Below, one piece after another: positions 18,462 to 28,147 of a stretch of 64,000 nt of DNA. This stretch comes from Candidatus Nitrospira nitrificans (lineage in GTDB: Bacteria > Nitrospirota > Nitrospiria > Nitrospirales > Nitrospiraceae): positions 234,007 through 298,006 of the forward strand of contig NZ_CZPZ01000023.1 in NCBI RefSeq assembly GCF_001458775.1. The letters run 5' to 3'. The notes beneath the pieces are model-generated. The model was not told the DNA's origin and searched no databases. It was given only the letters and a program-made list of their open reading frames with translations. Position 1 is the first letter of the stretch. Each line of letters starts with the position of its first letter. Made by a program: the position numbers and the translations under genes.

Positions 18462-18767
18462 TCATCGGGTTAAGGCGGTCTTTATGATTTTCTCGCGCAT
18501 CAACGCCCGGTCGGCTGTCGATAGCGTGGGCGCCGGACTATGGCGACAGAGCGAGACGGTTTGGCGTAACGATGTCACGAACGTTTCACAATTAGGGCAC
18601 GCGCCCAGATGTTGACGAATTTCTTGGCAAATATTTACGGAGAGCTCGTCATCGATATAGGCGGACAACTGGCGAAGGATGCGCAGACATCGGCTTTTCC
18701 CATGGGTGTGTGGTGGCGGAATCGTTGGAGCCTGCCGTTTCCGCTTGGACGCGCTACGTTGTGCCAT
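18462..18767 (-). CDS. Zinc-finger anti-sigma factor
   Basis: A 101-aa cytoplasmic protein with the anti-sigma zinc-finger pattern: LSAYIDDELS, then I-x-x-H-L-GACPNC with H-x3-C-x2-C zinc ligands near residues 53-60. Such ZAS-domain proteins hold an ECF sigma factor inactive. The sigma factor gene stops 17 bp upstream on the same strand, so the pairing is nearly certain. It has no membrane helix, so the signal probably acts inside the cell or through the zinc site. Confidence 0.82.
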   Translation of the reverse strand: MAQRSASKRKRQAPTIPPPHTHGKSRCLRILRQLSAYIDDELSVNICQEIRQHLGACPNCETFVTSLRQTVSLCRHSPAPTLSTADRALMREKIIKTALTR

Positions 18768-18784
18768 ATGAAGTCGTCTTTCCG

Positions 18785-19468
18785 CTACCTACGTGAGGCG
18801 TGGGTGTGATCGGTGAACGGTTCACCGAGGTCTCGCGCACTGAGTTGACGGCGCACAAACAGTCGAGCCCGGTGCAAGCGGGATTTCACCGCGCGTTCGT
18901 TCAAGCCCATGATGGCTCCGACCTCCTTGGCGCTGACCCCCTCCATGTCGCGAAGCACCAAGACCATTCTGTACTTCTTCGGTAGTTGGTCGATCGCCGC
19001 ATCGAGCGCGGCGCGCAATTGCTTGTTGTGGAGCGCGGCTTCGGGGCTGAGTCCATCGATCGGAATCTGCAAGCGAAACTCCCCGTCGGACGTGGGCGTG
19101 AATTCCTCCAGGGACAACTCTCGCTCCGGAGCGCCTTTCCGTCTGCGCCGCATGCGCAAGCACGCTCGCGAAGCGATGGTGTAGAGCCACGTCGAAATCT
19201 GGGCGTCACCGCGAAATCGGGCGAAGCCTCGATAGGCATTCAAGAAGGTCTCCTGTACCAGATCCTTTGCCGCCTCGGGTTCGTCACACAACCGATGGGC
19301 GAAGCGATAAATCAAATCTACGTGATCTCTGTACAGCCTATCAAAATTCGTGACGGAACGGGGATCCGTTAAGGATGAAGTCGACAAACGGTGAGTCGTA
19401 GGTGAGGCGCCCATACGCAGCGAGTCTACGAGGGGATGGAAAAGAGAGTCAAGACGAGGACGGAACAT
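18785..19468 (-). CDS. ECF RNA polymerase sigma factor (RpoE-like)
   Basis: A 227-aa sigma-70 family factor with only regions 2 and 4. Region 2 includes FDRLYRDHVDLIYRFAHRL and DLVQETFLNAYRGF. Region 4 includes LPKKYRMVLVLRDMEGVSAK and the helix-turn-helix ending in LNERAVKSRLHRAR. ATG 19468, 7 bp after the upstream lipoprotein stop, is taken as the start; ATG 19414 is possible. The next gene encodes its likely anti-sigma factor. I infer autoregulation of the operon but found no certain promoter. Confidence 0.85.
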   Translation of the reverse strand: MFRPRLDSLFHPLVDSLRMGASPTTHRLSTSSLTDPRSVTNFDRLYRDHVDLIYRFAHRLCDEPEAAKDLVQETFLNAYRGFARFRGDAQISTWLYTIASRACLRMRRRRKGAPERELSLEEFTPTSDGEFRLQIPIDGLSPEAALHNKQLRAALDAAIDQLPKKYRMVLVLRDMEGVSAKEVGAIMGLNERAVKSRLHRARLFVRRQLSARDLGEPFTDHTHASRR

Positions 19469-19475
19469 CCATGAG

Positions 19476-20699
19476 CTACTTCGTCCGGTGAAATTCGATG
19501 ACGTCGCCTTGCCCGCCGAGTTCCACCGTAATGGGGGTCCCTTCCCTTGCCCCGTTCAGCGCGGACTTGCCAAGATCCGTCGGATAGGTCTGTTCGCCCT
19601 CCGGAGTCCAGAGCCTGACGGTGGTTCGATCCGGATCGGCATATTCCAACGGACCGGTGACGAAACGGCGGACCAGCGCAGAATCGATGGAAGCCGAGAG
19701 ATCTGCGACGACGTGGTGATCATGCATATGTAAAGTCAGGGCCTGTCCGACTTTGGCATTTTTGATCCCGATCTTGGTGTTGACGTTGACGATGCCGATG
19801 GGAGTCCGAAAGAAAATGAAATTGGACTTCATCTTGGAAATCGTGCCGGTCAGCAACACATGCGCCTTCGCCCCATTGGTGGCAATCTGGCCGATCTGAA
19901 GGTCGAACTGGAGGTCGTGCACACCGATGACGGTCCCCGTGCCGTCAACTTCGACCGTCACGGGCTCGCCCTCCTTGCGGGACGCGAGCGCCCGCTCGTA
20001 TGCGCCTAGGTGGAAGGCTTTCTCGCCGCTTTCCGGTGTCCAACGTACCAATTTGGCGCTATCTCCGCTGTCTCGTTTGAACGGTCCGGTTAGGTAGCGA
20101 TGGGCGAGCGTCCCATCGGTTCGCCTCACGAGATCCACGACGACATGGTCCTCGTGGATCACAAAAGACACTTCTTGTGAGGCGGGGAGGGTTTTGAGCG
20201 TGGTTTTTGAACTGAGTGACATGAGCCCGATCGGTGTCTTCAGGAAGACGATCCCTGGTTTGGCCCGCCAGACTCGTCCCGTCAGGCGGATGGAAGGGTT
20301 CACGTCCATGAAAACAGGCGCTGGACGGTCGATTTCCTGTTGCGCGGTCGCAGGCTCGTTTGTCTGGGGCTGAGGGATTGGTTCATTGTCGGAGGACTGA
20401 GCCGGTTGAGTCTCGATATCCTGAGGCTGAACGACTGTAGGAAGGTCGCCCTGTGGTTGGGCAGGCGCAGCCTCGTCGACCTCCGATGACCTGGGAAGGG
20501 CTTCATCGATTTGGGCCTGATTAGTCTGGGCCTGCGACGTCAGAGGGGCATCGAGCTGAGATTCCAATGGGATAGGCTCAGAGGGTGGCGCCTGGGCCTT
20601 CTCTCCCTCGGGAGGACTTGCCGTGGCGCATCCGGCATGGATGAGTCCGAGGAGAAACACCGTGAGGAATAATTGTCGAGAGCGCGCTGATCGATCCAT
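19476..20699 (-). CDS. Lipoprotein with a tandemly duplicated domain
   Basis: A 407-aa protein with a signal peptide and lipobox ending HAGC. A long Gln/Pro/Glu-rich linker spans about residues 30-130. Two copies of a beta-rich domain of about 120 aa follow. Both contain LTG(R/T), a (L/R)TPIG segment, a (E/H)DHVVxDL strand, R(Y/F)(L/V)TGP and (R/L)WTPE(S/G)GE, and both end in a PxTVEvxGxGxVI-type strand. It is first in the operon with an ECF sigma and anti-sigma factor, so it may be an envelope sensor or a target. Function is unknown. Confidence 0.7.
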   Translation of the reverse strand: MDRSARSRQLFLTVFLLGLIHAGCATASPPEGEKAQAPPSEPIPLESQLDAPLTSQAQTNQAQIDEALPRSSEVDEAAPAQPQGDLPTVVQPQDIETQPAQSSDNEPIPQPQTNEPATAQQEIDRPAPVFMDVNPSIRLTGRVWRAKPGIVFLKTPIGLMSLSSKTTLKTLPASQEVSFVIHEDHVVVDLVRRTDGTLAHRYLTGPFKRDSGDSAKLVRWTPESGEKAFHLGAYERALASRKEGEPVTVEVDGTGTVIGVHDLQFDLQIGQIATNGAKAHVLLTGTISKMKSNFIFFRTPIGIVNVNTKIGIKNAKVGQALTLHMHDHHVVADLSASIDSALVRRFVTGPLEYADPDRTTVRLWTPEGEQTYPTDLGKSALNGAREGTPITVELGGQGDVIEFHRTK

Positions 20700-21015
20700 G
20701 GAGGAGGTGTTCAGTATGGAAGTGTGAATGGGTTGTTCTGTCTAGGCGGAAACTCCTCGATCTTCAAGGTCATGGTGCCGTAACCAATTCCAATCCCTCA
20801 TGCGAATAACATGAGGTCAGAATCAGAGTCAACCTGAAAGCGGGTGCGCCGGTCAGGGCAGAAAAACTTGTTGGCCTGCAGCGGGAAGTCGCGGTGGTTA
20901 GGATGATTACTGAATCCAGCCTGTTCCTCGTCGGTCTATTTTCGTGTTCAAGGGCTCAGATAAGATATCAAGAGTCCGCATCGGACTATATTTGAATGGA
21001 GAGGAGGACTCAAGG
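20700..21015. other. Divergent intergenic region
   Basis: About 315 bp lies between the minus-strand lipoprotein/sigma operon and the plus-strand reductase gene, so promoters for both belong here. Apart from the palindrome at 20796-20816 I see no gene or strong motif. Confidence 0.4.
20796..20816. promoter_or_regulatory. Palindrome CCTCATG-N7-CATGAGG, possible operator
   Basis: A perfect 7-bp inverted repeat with a 7-nt spacer sits in the divergent region upstream of the ECF sigma operon. Size and position suit a dimeric regulator binding site, but no matching regulator is evident nearby. Confidence 0.3.
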
Positions 21016-21741
21016 ATGCAGACAAATACCGCCGAGGTTGTCCGAGTGCATGATCTCACACACGATGTCCGTGAGCTGGACTTGCGATTGATCTCGCCCG
21101 TGACGCTGGACTTCCAGCCGGGGCAATTCATTTCTTTTGAGATTCCCGTTGTAGGGAGACCGCATCCGATGACGCGTGCCTATTCGATTGCCTCGCCGCC
21201 CAGTCAACGGAGCGTCCTGACATTCGTCTTCAACCGCGTTGACCACGGACCAGGCTCGACATTTCTCTTTGATCTCAAACCTGGCGATCAGGTCCGATTC
21301 AAAGGGCCGGCGGGAAGCTTTCGTCTGCGCGACGATGCGCCACGCAATCTCCTGTTTGTCGCGACCGGCACGGGGATTGCCCCACTCCGGTCTATGCTCC
21401 ATACCCTGTTACCCAACGCCACCTCGCAGGTCGTGTCCTTGCTCTGGGGTCTCCGAGCCCAGCGGGATCTGTACTATCAGGAAGAGTTGCATGAATTGGC
21501 CGCCCGGCATCCCATGTTTCACCATGCCGTCACATTATCTCGTCCGGATCCGGGATGGACTGGTCCGACCGGTCGCGTCACCGCTCTGGCGCGGGAGCGT
21601 GTCAAGACGGTGGATAACCTCGCGGTGTATCTCTGCGGAAACGGCGGCATGATCAAGGACGTGACCGATTTTCTCCGCTCGAAAGGTCTCTGCCCGATCT
21701 ATCGCGAGAAGTGGTACGACGAAGAAAATGAAGAGTCATGA
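21016..21741 (+). CDS. FAD/NAD(P)-binding oxidoreductase (ferredoxin-NADP reductase type)
   Basis: A 241-aa flavoprotein. The N-terminal FAD barrel has the RAYSIASPP motif. The C-terminal NAD(P) domain has ATGTGIAPLRSM and CGNGGMIKDV. It would pass electrons between a pyridine nucleotide and a small electron carrier or another domain; the partner is unknown. ATG 21016 is preferred over 20944 because GAGAGGAGG lies about 10 nt upstream and the domain starts there. It ends before a short stretch of gene debris. Confidence 0.8.
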   Translation: MQTNTAEVVRVHDLTHDVRELDLRLISPVTLDFQPGQFISFEIPVVGRPHPMTRAYSIASPPSQRSVLTFVFNRVDHGPGSTFLFDLKPGDQVRFKGPAGSFRLRDDAPRNLLFVATGTGIAPLRSMLHTLLPNATSQVVSLLWGLRAQRDLYYQEELHELAARHPMFHHAVTLSRPDPGWTGPTGRVTALARERVKTVDNLAVYLCGNGGMIKDVTDFLRSKGLCPIYREKWYDEENEES

Positions 21742-21773
21742 CTTGTCTGTTGATGGGCTATGGCAACGGAGAG

Positions 21774-21900
21774 CTAATCGGCTCCAAACAATTCAAGATG
21801 CAACGGGGCGACGGCTGCGATTCGTTTGAAATCACTATCCGCCGTCCACAACGGCAGGCCATGCTGAAGCGCCGTGGTCGCGATGAGCAGATCGGGCACC
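21774..21900 (-). pseudogene. VapC-like PIN toxin C-terminal fragment
   Basis: The minus strand encodes VPDLLIATTALQHGLPLWTA and then DSDFKRIAAVAPLHLELF before a stop. This is the typical C-terminal end of PIN-domain VapC RNases, with the D-x-L-I-A-x-A helix and a final Asp near DSDF. The first two thirds and any antitoxin gene are missing. It abuts an RHS-repeat fragment at about 21903. Confidence 0.6.
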
Positions 21901-21904
21901 TCCA

Positions 21905-22030
21905 CCGTCACCGATCCGTTGAACCACACCACGACGTTCGGCTACGACACCCAAGGGCAATCTCACCACGCTTACCAACGCCTTGAACAAGACCACGACT
22001 CTCACGGTCAATGCCTACGACGTGAAAAAT
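21905..22030 (+). pseudogene. RHS/YD-repeat fragment
   Basis: About 120 bp encode DPLNHTTTFGYDTQG and, after a one-base frame change, GNLTTLTNALNKTTTLT and VNAYD. This is a classic RHS/YD repeat unit. No start, no remaining toxin gene and no other repeats are present, so it is a stray piece. Confidence 0.6.
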
Positions 22031-22098
22031 ACTTGGTCTTTGCACAGACACATCGTGTGTCGGTGGGAGAGGGACGGGCAGGGACCTTCGAAACGCGC

Positions 22099-23481
22099 TT
22101 ACTTCTTCCTCACCATGAGGCGGAGCGGGGTACCGGTGAATTGGTAGGTCTCGCGCAGTTGATTCTCTAAATATTTCAGATACGCCGGGGTAATGTCCTC
22201 TGGATGGCCGACAAACAATGCGAAGACCGGCGGTTTGGTGGCGACCTGTGTGATAAACGCGGACTTCGTGCCGGCTGACGGCTTGTGTTTGCGGGCCGGC
22301 AGCGGATGGGTGTCGAGGATTTTCTGCAGCCAGATATTCAACATTCCGGTGGGGACGCGTTTGGTGAACATGGCGTGCACGTCCTTGAGGAGCGGGAAGA
22401 GGCGGTGGATGGATTCCGCCTTGATGGCTGATCCATACAGGATGGGAGCCCAGGTCAGAAAGGGAAATCGTCGATGGAATTCAAGTTCATACTCTTGTCG
22501 CGCCTGAGCGTCTCCGGCTCGCAGATCCCACTTGTTGATCAAGAGAATGCAGGCGCGCCCTTGTTTGAGAATGGCCCCGGCGATCTTGGTGTCTTGTTCC
22601 GTGACCCCTTCCACGCCGTCCAGGAGAAGGACCGCGATGTCGGACCGACCGATGGCACGGAGTGATCGAAGGACACTGTATCCTTCCACCCCACGGTCGA
22701 TCTTGCCGCGCCGTCTGATGCCGGCCGTGTCGGTGAAGACATAGCGTTGATCCTGGTGGGTGACCAGCGAATCGATCGGATCCCGCGTCGTTCCCGGAAC
22801 GTTGCTGACGACGACCCGTTCCTCTCCCAGCAGCGCGTTCACGAGGGTGGACTTGCCGACGTTCGGACGTCCCACCACGGCCACGCGAGGCAGTTGTTGC
22901 AGTTCGTCGGATTCGTCAGTCGATGGGAGCAGCGGATAGATCGCATCCAACAACTCGGCGACACCCAGACCGTGTTCGGCGGACACGGCATAGAGTTGGT
23001 CGGTGCCCAACTTATAGAAATCGGCGAGGAGGGGCTCGGATTTCGGCGTGTCGATCTTGTTGATCGCATAGAACAGGGGCTTCGTCACTCCGCGTAAGAG
23101 CTTCACGACTTCATGATCCGGCGGGGTGAGCCCTGAGCGGCCGTCCAGGAGCATGACGAGGATGTCCGCTTCAGCGATCGCCAGTTCCGACTGCCGTCGA
23201 ATCAAGGTCAACATGCTGTCCGATGCGGACAGATCCAGTCCTCCCGTGTCGACGAGCCGAAACTTTCGATTGCGGTATGAGGCATCGGCATAGTTACGGT
23301 CGCGGGTTACGCCGGGGACGTCGTCTACGATGGCGATCTTCGCGCCTAAGATCTTGTTGAACAGCGTCGACTTCCCCACGTTCGGTCGGCCGATGATGGC
23401 CACAAGAGGCGGTGGCCCGCCCTCTATCGGGAGCAACGGCAGCGTCGGTTCTTGCTTGGGAGCAGACTTCGTGCGTGGCAT
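22099..23481 (-). CDS. der: Ribosome assembly GTPase Der (EngA)
   Basis: A 460-aa tandem GTPase needed for 50S ribosomal subunit maturation. Each half has its own P-loop, GRPNVGKSTL (about 31 and 205). DTGG and DTAG switch II motifs and NKID and NKWD specificity motifs are present. The C-terminal KH-like domain ends RETYQFTGTPLRLMVRKK, as usual. A short extra N-terminal tail (about 25 aa) precedes the first domain. It stands alone on the minus strand, divergent from the HAD hydrolase gene. Confidence 0.95.
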   Translation of the reverse strand: MPRTKSAPKQEPTLPLLPIEGGPPPLVAIIGRPNVGKSTLFNKILGAKIAIVDDVPGVTRDRNYADASYRNRKFRLVDTGGLDLSASDSMLTLIRRQSELAIAEADILVMLLDGRSGLTPPDHEVVKLLRGVTKPLFYAINKIDTPKSEPLLADFYKLGTDQLYAVSAEHGLGVAELLDAIYPLLPSTDESDELQQLPRVAVVGRPNVGKSTLVNALLGEERVVVSNVPGTTRDPIDSLVTHQDQRYVFTDTAGIRRRGKIDRGVEGYSVLRSLRAIGRSDIAVLLLDGVEGVTEQDTKIAGAILKQGRACILLINKWDLRAGDAQARQEYELEFHRRFPFLTWAPILYGSAIKAESIHRLFPLLKDVHAMFTKRVPTGMLNIWLQKILDTHPLPARKHKPSAGTKSAFITQVATKPPVFALFVGHPEDITPAYLKYLENQLRETYQFTGTPLRLMVRKK

Positions 23482-23561
23482 GAGTTATCGACCGTAACAT
23501 AGGGTTTTTCTCAAAGACAACCTGTCTCGTTTCTCTTTTGGCCTTCCGGTATACTTCCGGC

Positions 23562-24260
23562 ATGACTCAACGCTCGGCGTGTGATACTCAGCGCTTCCCC
23601 GACTGGGCGCAGATCGATGACGTGCTGCTGGATATGGACGGCACGTTGCTTGACCGTCATTTCGATAACTTCTTTTTCGAAGAAGAGCTGCCGCGTCGAT
23701 ATGCCACGCTCCACGCCCTCCCGTTTGAGGCGGCCCGAGATCGTTTGATGGCGATGTACCGATCGGTAGAAGGCGAATTAGCGTGGACGGACCTGGACTA
23801 CTGGACGAAGCGGGTCGGCATCGATGTGGTGGCGATGCACAAGGAACTCGATCACATGATCGGTTTTCTGCCGGGCGCCGAGGACTTCTTGCGCCATCTT
23901 CGGCGGCTCGGGAAGCCTGTGACCATCGTGACCAATGCCCATTCCACGGGTGTGTCGGTGAAGGTCGCCAAGACCGGCCTGGATCGCTACGTCGATCGGA
24001 TCGTGGATGCGTTTGAGGTCGGCTATCTCAAGATGAGGCCGGAGTATTGGCCGAATTGTCAGCGCTTGTTGGGGTTCGATCCCTCGCGATCCCTGTTCAT
24101 GGATGACGATGAAGGATGCCTGATAGCCGCGAAAGAGTTCGGGGTGGCCCACCTAATTCACAGCGCCAAGTCGAGTTCGCACTTACCGCCGTCTCCGCTC
24201 TCCCGGTTTTTCTCCGTTGCCGGATTCGCGCCGCTGCTCAACGGCCGGTCACCAGCCTAA
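23562..24260 (+). CDS. HAD-family nucleotidase (YrfG-like)
   Basis: A 232-aa haloacid dehalogenase-type phosphatase. Motif I is VLLDMDGTLLD, motif II is VTNAHSTG, motif III contains the Lys of GYLKMRPEYW, and motif IV is LFMDDDEG. The overall pattern, including WTDLDYWTKRVGID, is close to GMP/IMP nucleotidase YrfG of E. coli, so a nucleotide 5'-phosphatase is likely. ATG 23562 is preferred to 23538. Its end overlaps by 4 bp the stop of the convergent methyltransferase gene. Confidence 0.82.
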   Translation: MTQRSACDTQRFPDWAQIDDVLLDMDGTLLDRHFDNFFFEEELPRRYATLHALPFEAARDRLMAMYRSVEGELAWTDLDYWTKRVGIDVVAMHKELDHMIGFLPGAEDFLRHLRRLGKPVTIVTNAHSTGVSVKVAKTGLDRYVDRIVDAFEVGYLKMRPEYWPNCQRLLGFDPSRSLFMDDDEGCLIAAKEFGVAHLIHSAKSSSHLPPSPLSRFFSVAGFAPLLNGRSPA

Positions 24261-24877
24261 TTGGTTTTGGTTGCCGTGCCCTGGTACATCTCGCCAACCA
24301 ATGTGGGCACACCCTCCATGCTGAATCGATCGAGGTGAGCGATTGTGAAGCCGGACTGGGTAATCAGCCGATCGATCTGCCGGTTCAGGTTGCATCCGCA
24401 GCCGATCACGTTCTGAATCGGATTCAGCCGGTCCTGCCACGCGGCGATCTTTCGGTCGTCGCTGCGCCCATGTTCCAGGAATAGAAACCGCCCTCCCGGC
24501 TTCAGCACCCGCGCCACTTCCCGTAACGCTTGCACGGGGTCAGGAATCGTGCAGAGCGTCCAAGTGCTGACGACATAATCGAAACGTCGATCGGCGTGGG
24601 TTAGGGTCTCGGCGCTGCCCCTTTGGATGTGAACAGGAAACGAGAGGCAGGCGCTGCGTGCTGCGACTGTTTTTGGGAGGAAATGGGCTGGATCGACCGC
24701 ATGAAGCCCTGTGACGGTCTCCGGATAGTGCGGCAGATTCAGACCGGTTCCTATCCCGAGTTCTAGGACTTCACCCTGGACCGAAGCGAGTAGCTCCCCG
24801 CGCAAGCGAAGAAATTCATCTCCGGCCATGACACATTCCATAAGCCGCGGGAAGATGTGATCGCTGTAGAACCCCAT
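24257..24877 (-). CDS. Class I SAM-dependent methyltransferase
   Basis: A 206-aa protein with motif I VLELGIGTGLNLPHYP, the acidic residue in LHAVDP, and a FDYVVSTWTLCTIPDP block followed by LKPGGRFLFLEHG. This resembles methyltransferase type 11 or METTL7-like enzymes. The substrate is unknown. ATG 24877 begins MGFYSDHIFPRLM; the frame runs further upstream, but that extension crosses into the promoter area of leuS. It is divergent from leuS. Confidence 0.8.
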   Translation of the reverse strand: MGFYSDHIFPRLMECVMAGDEFLRLRGELLASVQGEVLELGIGTGLNLPHYPETVTGLHAVDPAHFLPKTVAARSACLSFPVHIQRGSAETLTHADRRFDYVVSTWTLCTIPDPVQALREVARVLKPGGRFLFLEHGRSDDRKIAAWQDRLNPIQNVIGCGCNLNRQIDRLITQSGFTIAHLDRFSMEGVPTLVGEMYQGTATKTN

Positions 24878-24972
24878 TGCGCCGATAGTATAACAAGGTC
24901 TTTGGCTGACTGAGTTGGGAACTTGTGACCCCCCTGGGGCTATGTTAGAGTCCTCCGTTATTTTTATGTGGA

Positions 24973-27414
24973 ATGACGATGAGTAAAGGATACGACCATC
25001 ACGCCATTGAATCGAAGTGGCAGGCTTATTGGGAAGAGCACCGCCCATTCAAAGCCTCCGCTGACCTATCGAGACCGAAATTTTACTGTCTCGACATGTT
25101 TCCCTATCCATCCGGATCCGGGCTCCATGTCGGCCATCTCGAAGGGTACACCGCGACCGATATTGTCTCGCGCTATAAGCGGATGAAGGGCTTCAACGTT
25201 CTGCATCCGATGGGGTGGGATGCTTTTGGGTTGCCGGCGGAACAGTACGCCGTCAAAACAGGGATTCATCCCGCCCTGACCACCGCTCAAAACATTGCCA
25301 CGTTCAAACGCCAAATGAAGCGGGTCGGGCTGTCCTATGACTGGGAACGGGAGGTCAGTACTACCGATCCGCGATACTATCGGTGGACCCAATGGATATT
25401 TCTGAAGCTCTTCGAACGGGGATTGGCCTACGTGGCGGAAGTCCCAGTGAACTGGTGTCCGGCGCTCGGCACGGTGTTGGCCAATGAGGAAATCGTCGAC
25501 GGCAAGAGCGAAGTGGGCGGCTTCGATGTGATTCGCAAGCCGATGCGCCAATGGGTGCTCAAGATCACGGCCTACGCCGATCGACTGCTTGAAGACTTAG
25601 CGCTCGTCGAATGGCCTTCCAGTACGCTGGAAATGCAAAAGAATTGGATCGGGCGTTCGATCGGCGCGGAGGTCGATTTCGCCCTGGCGGATCGGAACGG
25701 CGTGATCCGCGTGTTCACGACCAGGCCGGACACGCTGTTCGGCGCGACCTATATGGTTCTGGCGCCTGAACACCCGTTGGTCGATGTGCTCACAACCGGC
25801 GAGCAGAAAGCCACCGTCCAGGCCTATCGTGAAACCGCGGCCAAGAAAAGCGATCTGCAACGGCAAGAGCTCGAAAAAGAAAAGACCGGTGTCTTCACTG
25901 GCGGCTACGCGATCAATCCGGTAAACCAGGAGCGGTTGCCGGTATGGATCGCCGATTACGTCCTGATGAGTTATGGAACAGGGGCCATTATGGCCGTGCC
26001 GGCGCATGACGAGCGAGACTGGGCGTTTGCGCAACAATACGCATTGCCGATTCGTGAGGTCATTTCCGGCGGAAATGTCCGGCAAGCGGCTTTTACCGAC
26101 ACGGATCGAGGGACGGTCATGAATTCGGCGACCGCCGATGGCGGCTTGTCGATCAACGGGCTGAGGCCGTCCGAGGCCATTCCCAAGATCACCGATTGGC
26201 TGGCGAAACAGGGAAAGGGCGCGCGAGCCGTCAACTACAAACTGCGGGACTGGCTCTTTGCCCGCCAACGCTATTGGGGGGAGCCGTTTCCAATCGTGTG
26301 GGTCGACGGAGAAGCGCGTCCGCTTCCGGAAGAACAGCTTCCCCTCGTGTTGCCGGAGTCCAGTAACTTTAAGCCGTCCGGCACAGGCGAGAGTCCATTG
26401 GCGAACTTGGACCAGTGGCTCGTCACCACCGATCCCGCCACCGGCAAGTCGGCTCGCCGCGAAACCAACACCATGCCGCAGTGGGCCGGGTCTTGCTGGT
26501 ACTACCTGCGATTCATCGATCCCCGGAACACGACGCAGCTCGTCGAGCCGGCGAAAGAGCGCTACTGGATGCCGGTGGATCTCTACATCGGCGGCAGCGA
26601 ACATGCCGTGTTGCATCTCTTGTACTCACGCTTCTGGCATAAGGTCTTGTTCGATATCGGGGTGGTGAGCACGTCCGAGCCGTTTCTGAAGTTGGTGCAT
26701 CAGGGCATCGTTTTGGGAGAAGACAATCAAAAGATGTCGAAATCGCGCGGCAACGTGGTCAATCCGGATGAGATGATCGATCAGTTCGGCGCGGATGCGG
26801 TACGGCTCTATGAGATGTTCATGGGGCCGCTCGAAGCCACGAAGCCTTGGAATACCAGGGGCGTGGAAGGCCTGACCCGTTTTTTGGAACGGGTCTGGCG
26901 GCTGATGGTCGATGAGCAAGGCCGGCTCTCAAACGCCGTTGTCTCAACCGCGCCGAGCCTCGATCACCAACGGTTGCTTCACCAAACCATCAAGAAGGTC
27001 GGCGAAGACATCGAGGCCCTCCGTTTCAATACGGCGATCTCGCAAATGATGATTTTCACGAATGAGATGACGAAGGCGCAGCAACGGCCTCGATCGGTGG
27101 TCGAGCCGTTCGTCTTGCTGCTCTCGCCGTTCGCGCCGCATGTCGCCGAGGAACTCTGGGATCTGTTGGGACACCCTCCCAGCGTGTCGCAACAGCCTTG
27201 GCCGGTCTTCGATCCGGCGATGACGATGAGCGAGCGCATGACCATTCCGGTTCAGGTCAATGGTCGGCTTCGGGCGAAGATCGATGTCCCCGTAGGCACG
27301 CCGCGTGATGAGATCGAACAATTGGCTCGCGCGGAGGCGGCGGAATGGCTTCAAGGTAAAGAATCGAAAAAGGTGATCTATGTCGAAAAAAAGTTGCTCA
27401 ACTTTGTCATCTAG
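24973..27414 (+). CDS. leuS: Leucyl-tRNA synthetase
   Basis: An 813-aa class I aminoacyl-tRNA synthetase charging tRNA-Leu. The HIGH motif is HVGH (52-55) in [14 protein letters not shown], and the KMSKS motif appears as [15 protein letters not shown]. The inserted editing domain is present ([20 protein letters not shown]). The C-terminal anticodon-binding part ends with [12 protein letters not shown]. Length is normal. ATG 24973 or 24979 could be the start. The lptE and holA genes follow on the same strand. Confidence 0.96.
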   Translation: MTMSKGYDHHAIESKWQAYWEEHRPFKASADLSRPKFYCLDMFPYPSGSGLHVGHLEGYTATDIVSRYKRMKGFNVLHPMGWDAFGLPAEQYAVKTGIHPALTTAQNIATFKRQMKRVGLSYDWEREVSTTDPRYYRWTQWIFLKLFERGLAYVAEVPVNWCPALGTVLANEEIVDGKSEVGGFDVIRKPMRQWVLKITAYADRLLEDLALVEWPSSTLEMQKNWIGRSIGAEVDFALADRNGVIRVFTTRPDTLFGATYMVLAPEHPLVDVLTTGEQKATVQAYRETAAKKSDLQRQELEKEKTGVFTGGYAINPVNQERLPVWIADYVLMSYGTGAIMAVPAHDERDWAFAQQYALPIREVISGGNVRQAAFTDTDRGTVMNSATADGGLSINGLRPSEAIPKITDWLAKQGKGARAVNYKLRDWLFARQRYWGEPFPIVWVDGEARPLPEEQLPLVLPESSNFKPSGTGESPLANLDQWLVTTDPATGKSARRETNTMPQWAGSCWYYLRFIDPRNTTQLVEPAKERYWMPVDLYIGGSEHAVLHLLYSRFWHKVLFDIGVVSTSEPFLKLVHQGIVLGEDNQKMSKSRGNVVNPDEMIDQFGADAVRLYEMFMGPLEATKPWNTRGVEGLTRFLERVWRLMVDEQGRLSNAVVSTAPSLDHQRLLHQTIKKVGEDIEALRFNTAISQMMIFTNEMTKAQQRPRSVVEPFVLLLSPFAPHVAEELWDLLGHPPSVSQQPWPVFDPAMTMSERMTIPVQVNGRLRAKIDVPVGTPRDEIEQLARAEAAEWLQGKESKKVIYVEKKLLNFVI

Positions 27415-27481
27415 CGCCGGGCGGAAACTCCCGGCCATATTTTTGGCAACTGAGTTTTCCGCAGCCTGCTAGAGGTGTCGA

Positions 27482-28129
27482 GTGCTGGGTGCTGAGTTCA
27501 CAGTGAGCAGGAATCCGGAGAGAAGAGGGCCGACTTTTTCCATTCTCAGCGCTCTCGTCTCAGCGCTTATCGCCTCGACGGTGGCTGCCTGTGGCTACCA
27601 GTTTCGTGTGGAAGGGGCCGGCCCGACCATCGGAGGACCCTCCGTGACAGCCTCCCAAGAGCCGCCGCCGCGCCTCATCATCCGGCCATTGCTCAATAAC
27701 AGTTTTGAGCCGAATGTGGAAGCGCGATACACGAACTACCTCCGCGAGGAGTTTTCCGCCGGCAGTGGGGCGCAGGTCGTGCCTGATTCCGAAGCGGCGG
27801 ATCTTGTATTGACCGGGCAAATCCTTTCGGTGATCGTGCCGACGCTCAGTTTTTCGTCGACGGCAACGTTGGAAAGCAGAACCGAGGTGGTTGTCATGGC
27901 CCGGGTTGAAGACGTCCGGTCAAGAAAAGTGGTCTGGAGCCAAGTCGTCAAAGGAGCGTCGGAGTTCTTCGTGACGCCGGATCTCCAGTTCAATCGCTCG
28001 CTGCAGAATCGCGCGATTGAACAGGCGGGCCGTTTTGTGGCGGCTGATCTGGCGGCGCGGTTCTTGTTGCAGCTCGAGACCGGGGCGCTCACGAAGCAGT
28101 CGTCTGCGCCGGCTTCCGTGTCACATTAA
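27482..28129 (+). CDS. lptE: LPS-assembly lipoprotein LptE
   Basis: A 215-aa outer-membrane lipoprotein that would form the plug of the LptD translocon for lipopolysaccharide export. The lipobox ends AACGYQF. The later RLIIRPLLNNSFEPNVEARY and ADLVLTGQILSV segments fit the LptE/RlpB family. It lies between leuS and holA, the classic leuS-lptE-holA order, which strongly supports the call. The start is uncertain: GTG 27482 or GTG 27503. Confidence 0.85.
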   Translation: MLGAEFTVSRNPERRGPTFSILSALVSALIASTVAACGYQFRVEGAGPTIGGPSVTASQEPPPRLIIRPLLNNSFEPNVEARYTNYLREEFSAGSGAQVVPDSEAADLVLTGQILSVIVPTLSFSSTATLESRTEVVVMARVEDVRSRKVVWSQVVKGASEFFVTPDLQFNRSLQNRAIEQAGRFVAADLAARFLLQLETGALTKQSSAPASVSH

Positions 28130-28147
28130 CAGCGAAGGTCTGGACCA

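Noticed and set aside
25597..26616. Long minus-strand frame of 339 codons inside leuS
   Set aside because: It is a shadow of the GC-rich leuS coding strand; the product has no family pattern, while leuS is certain.
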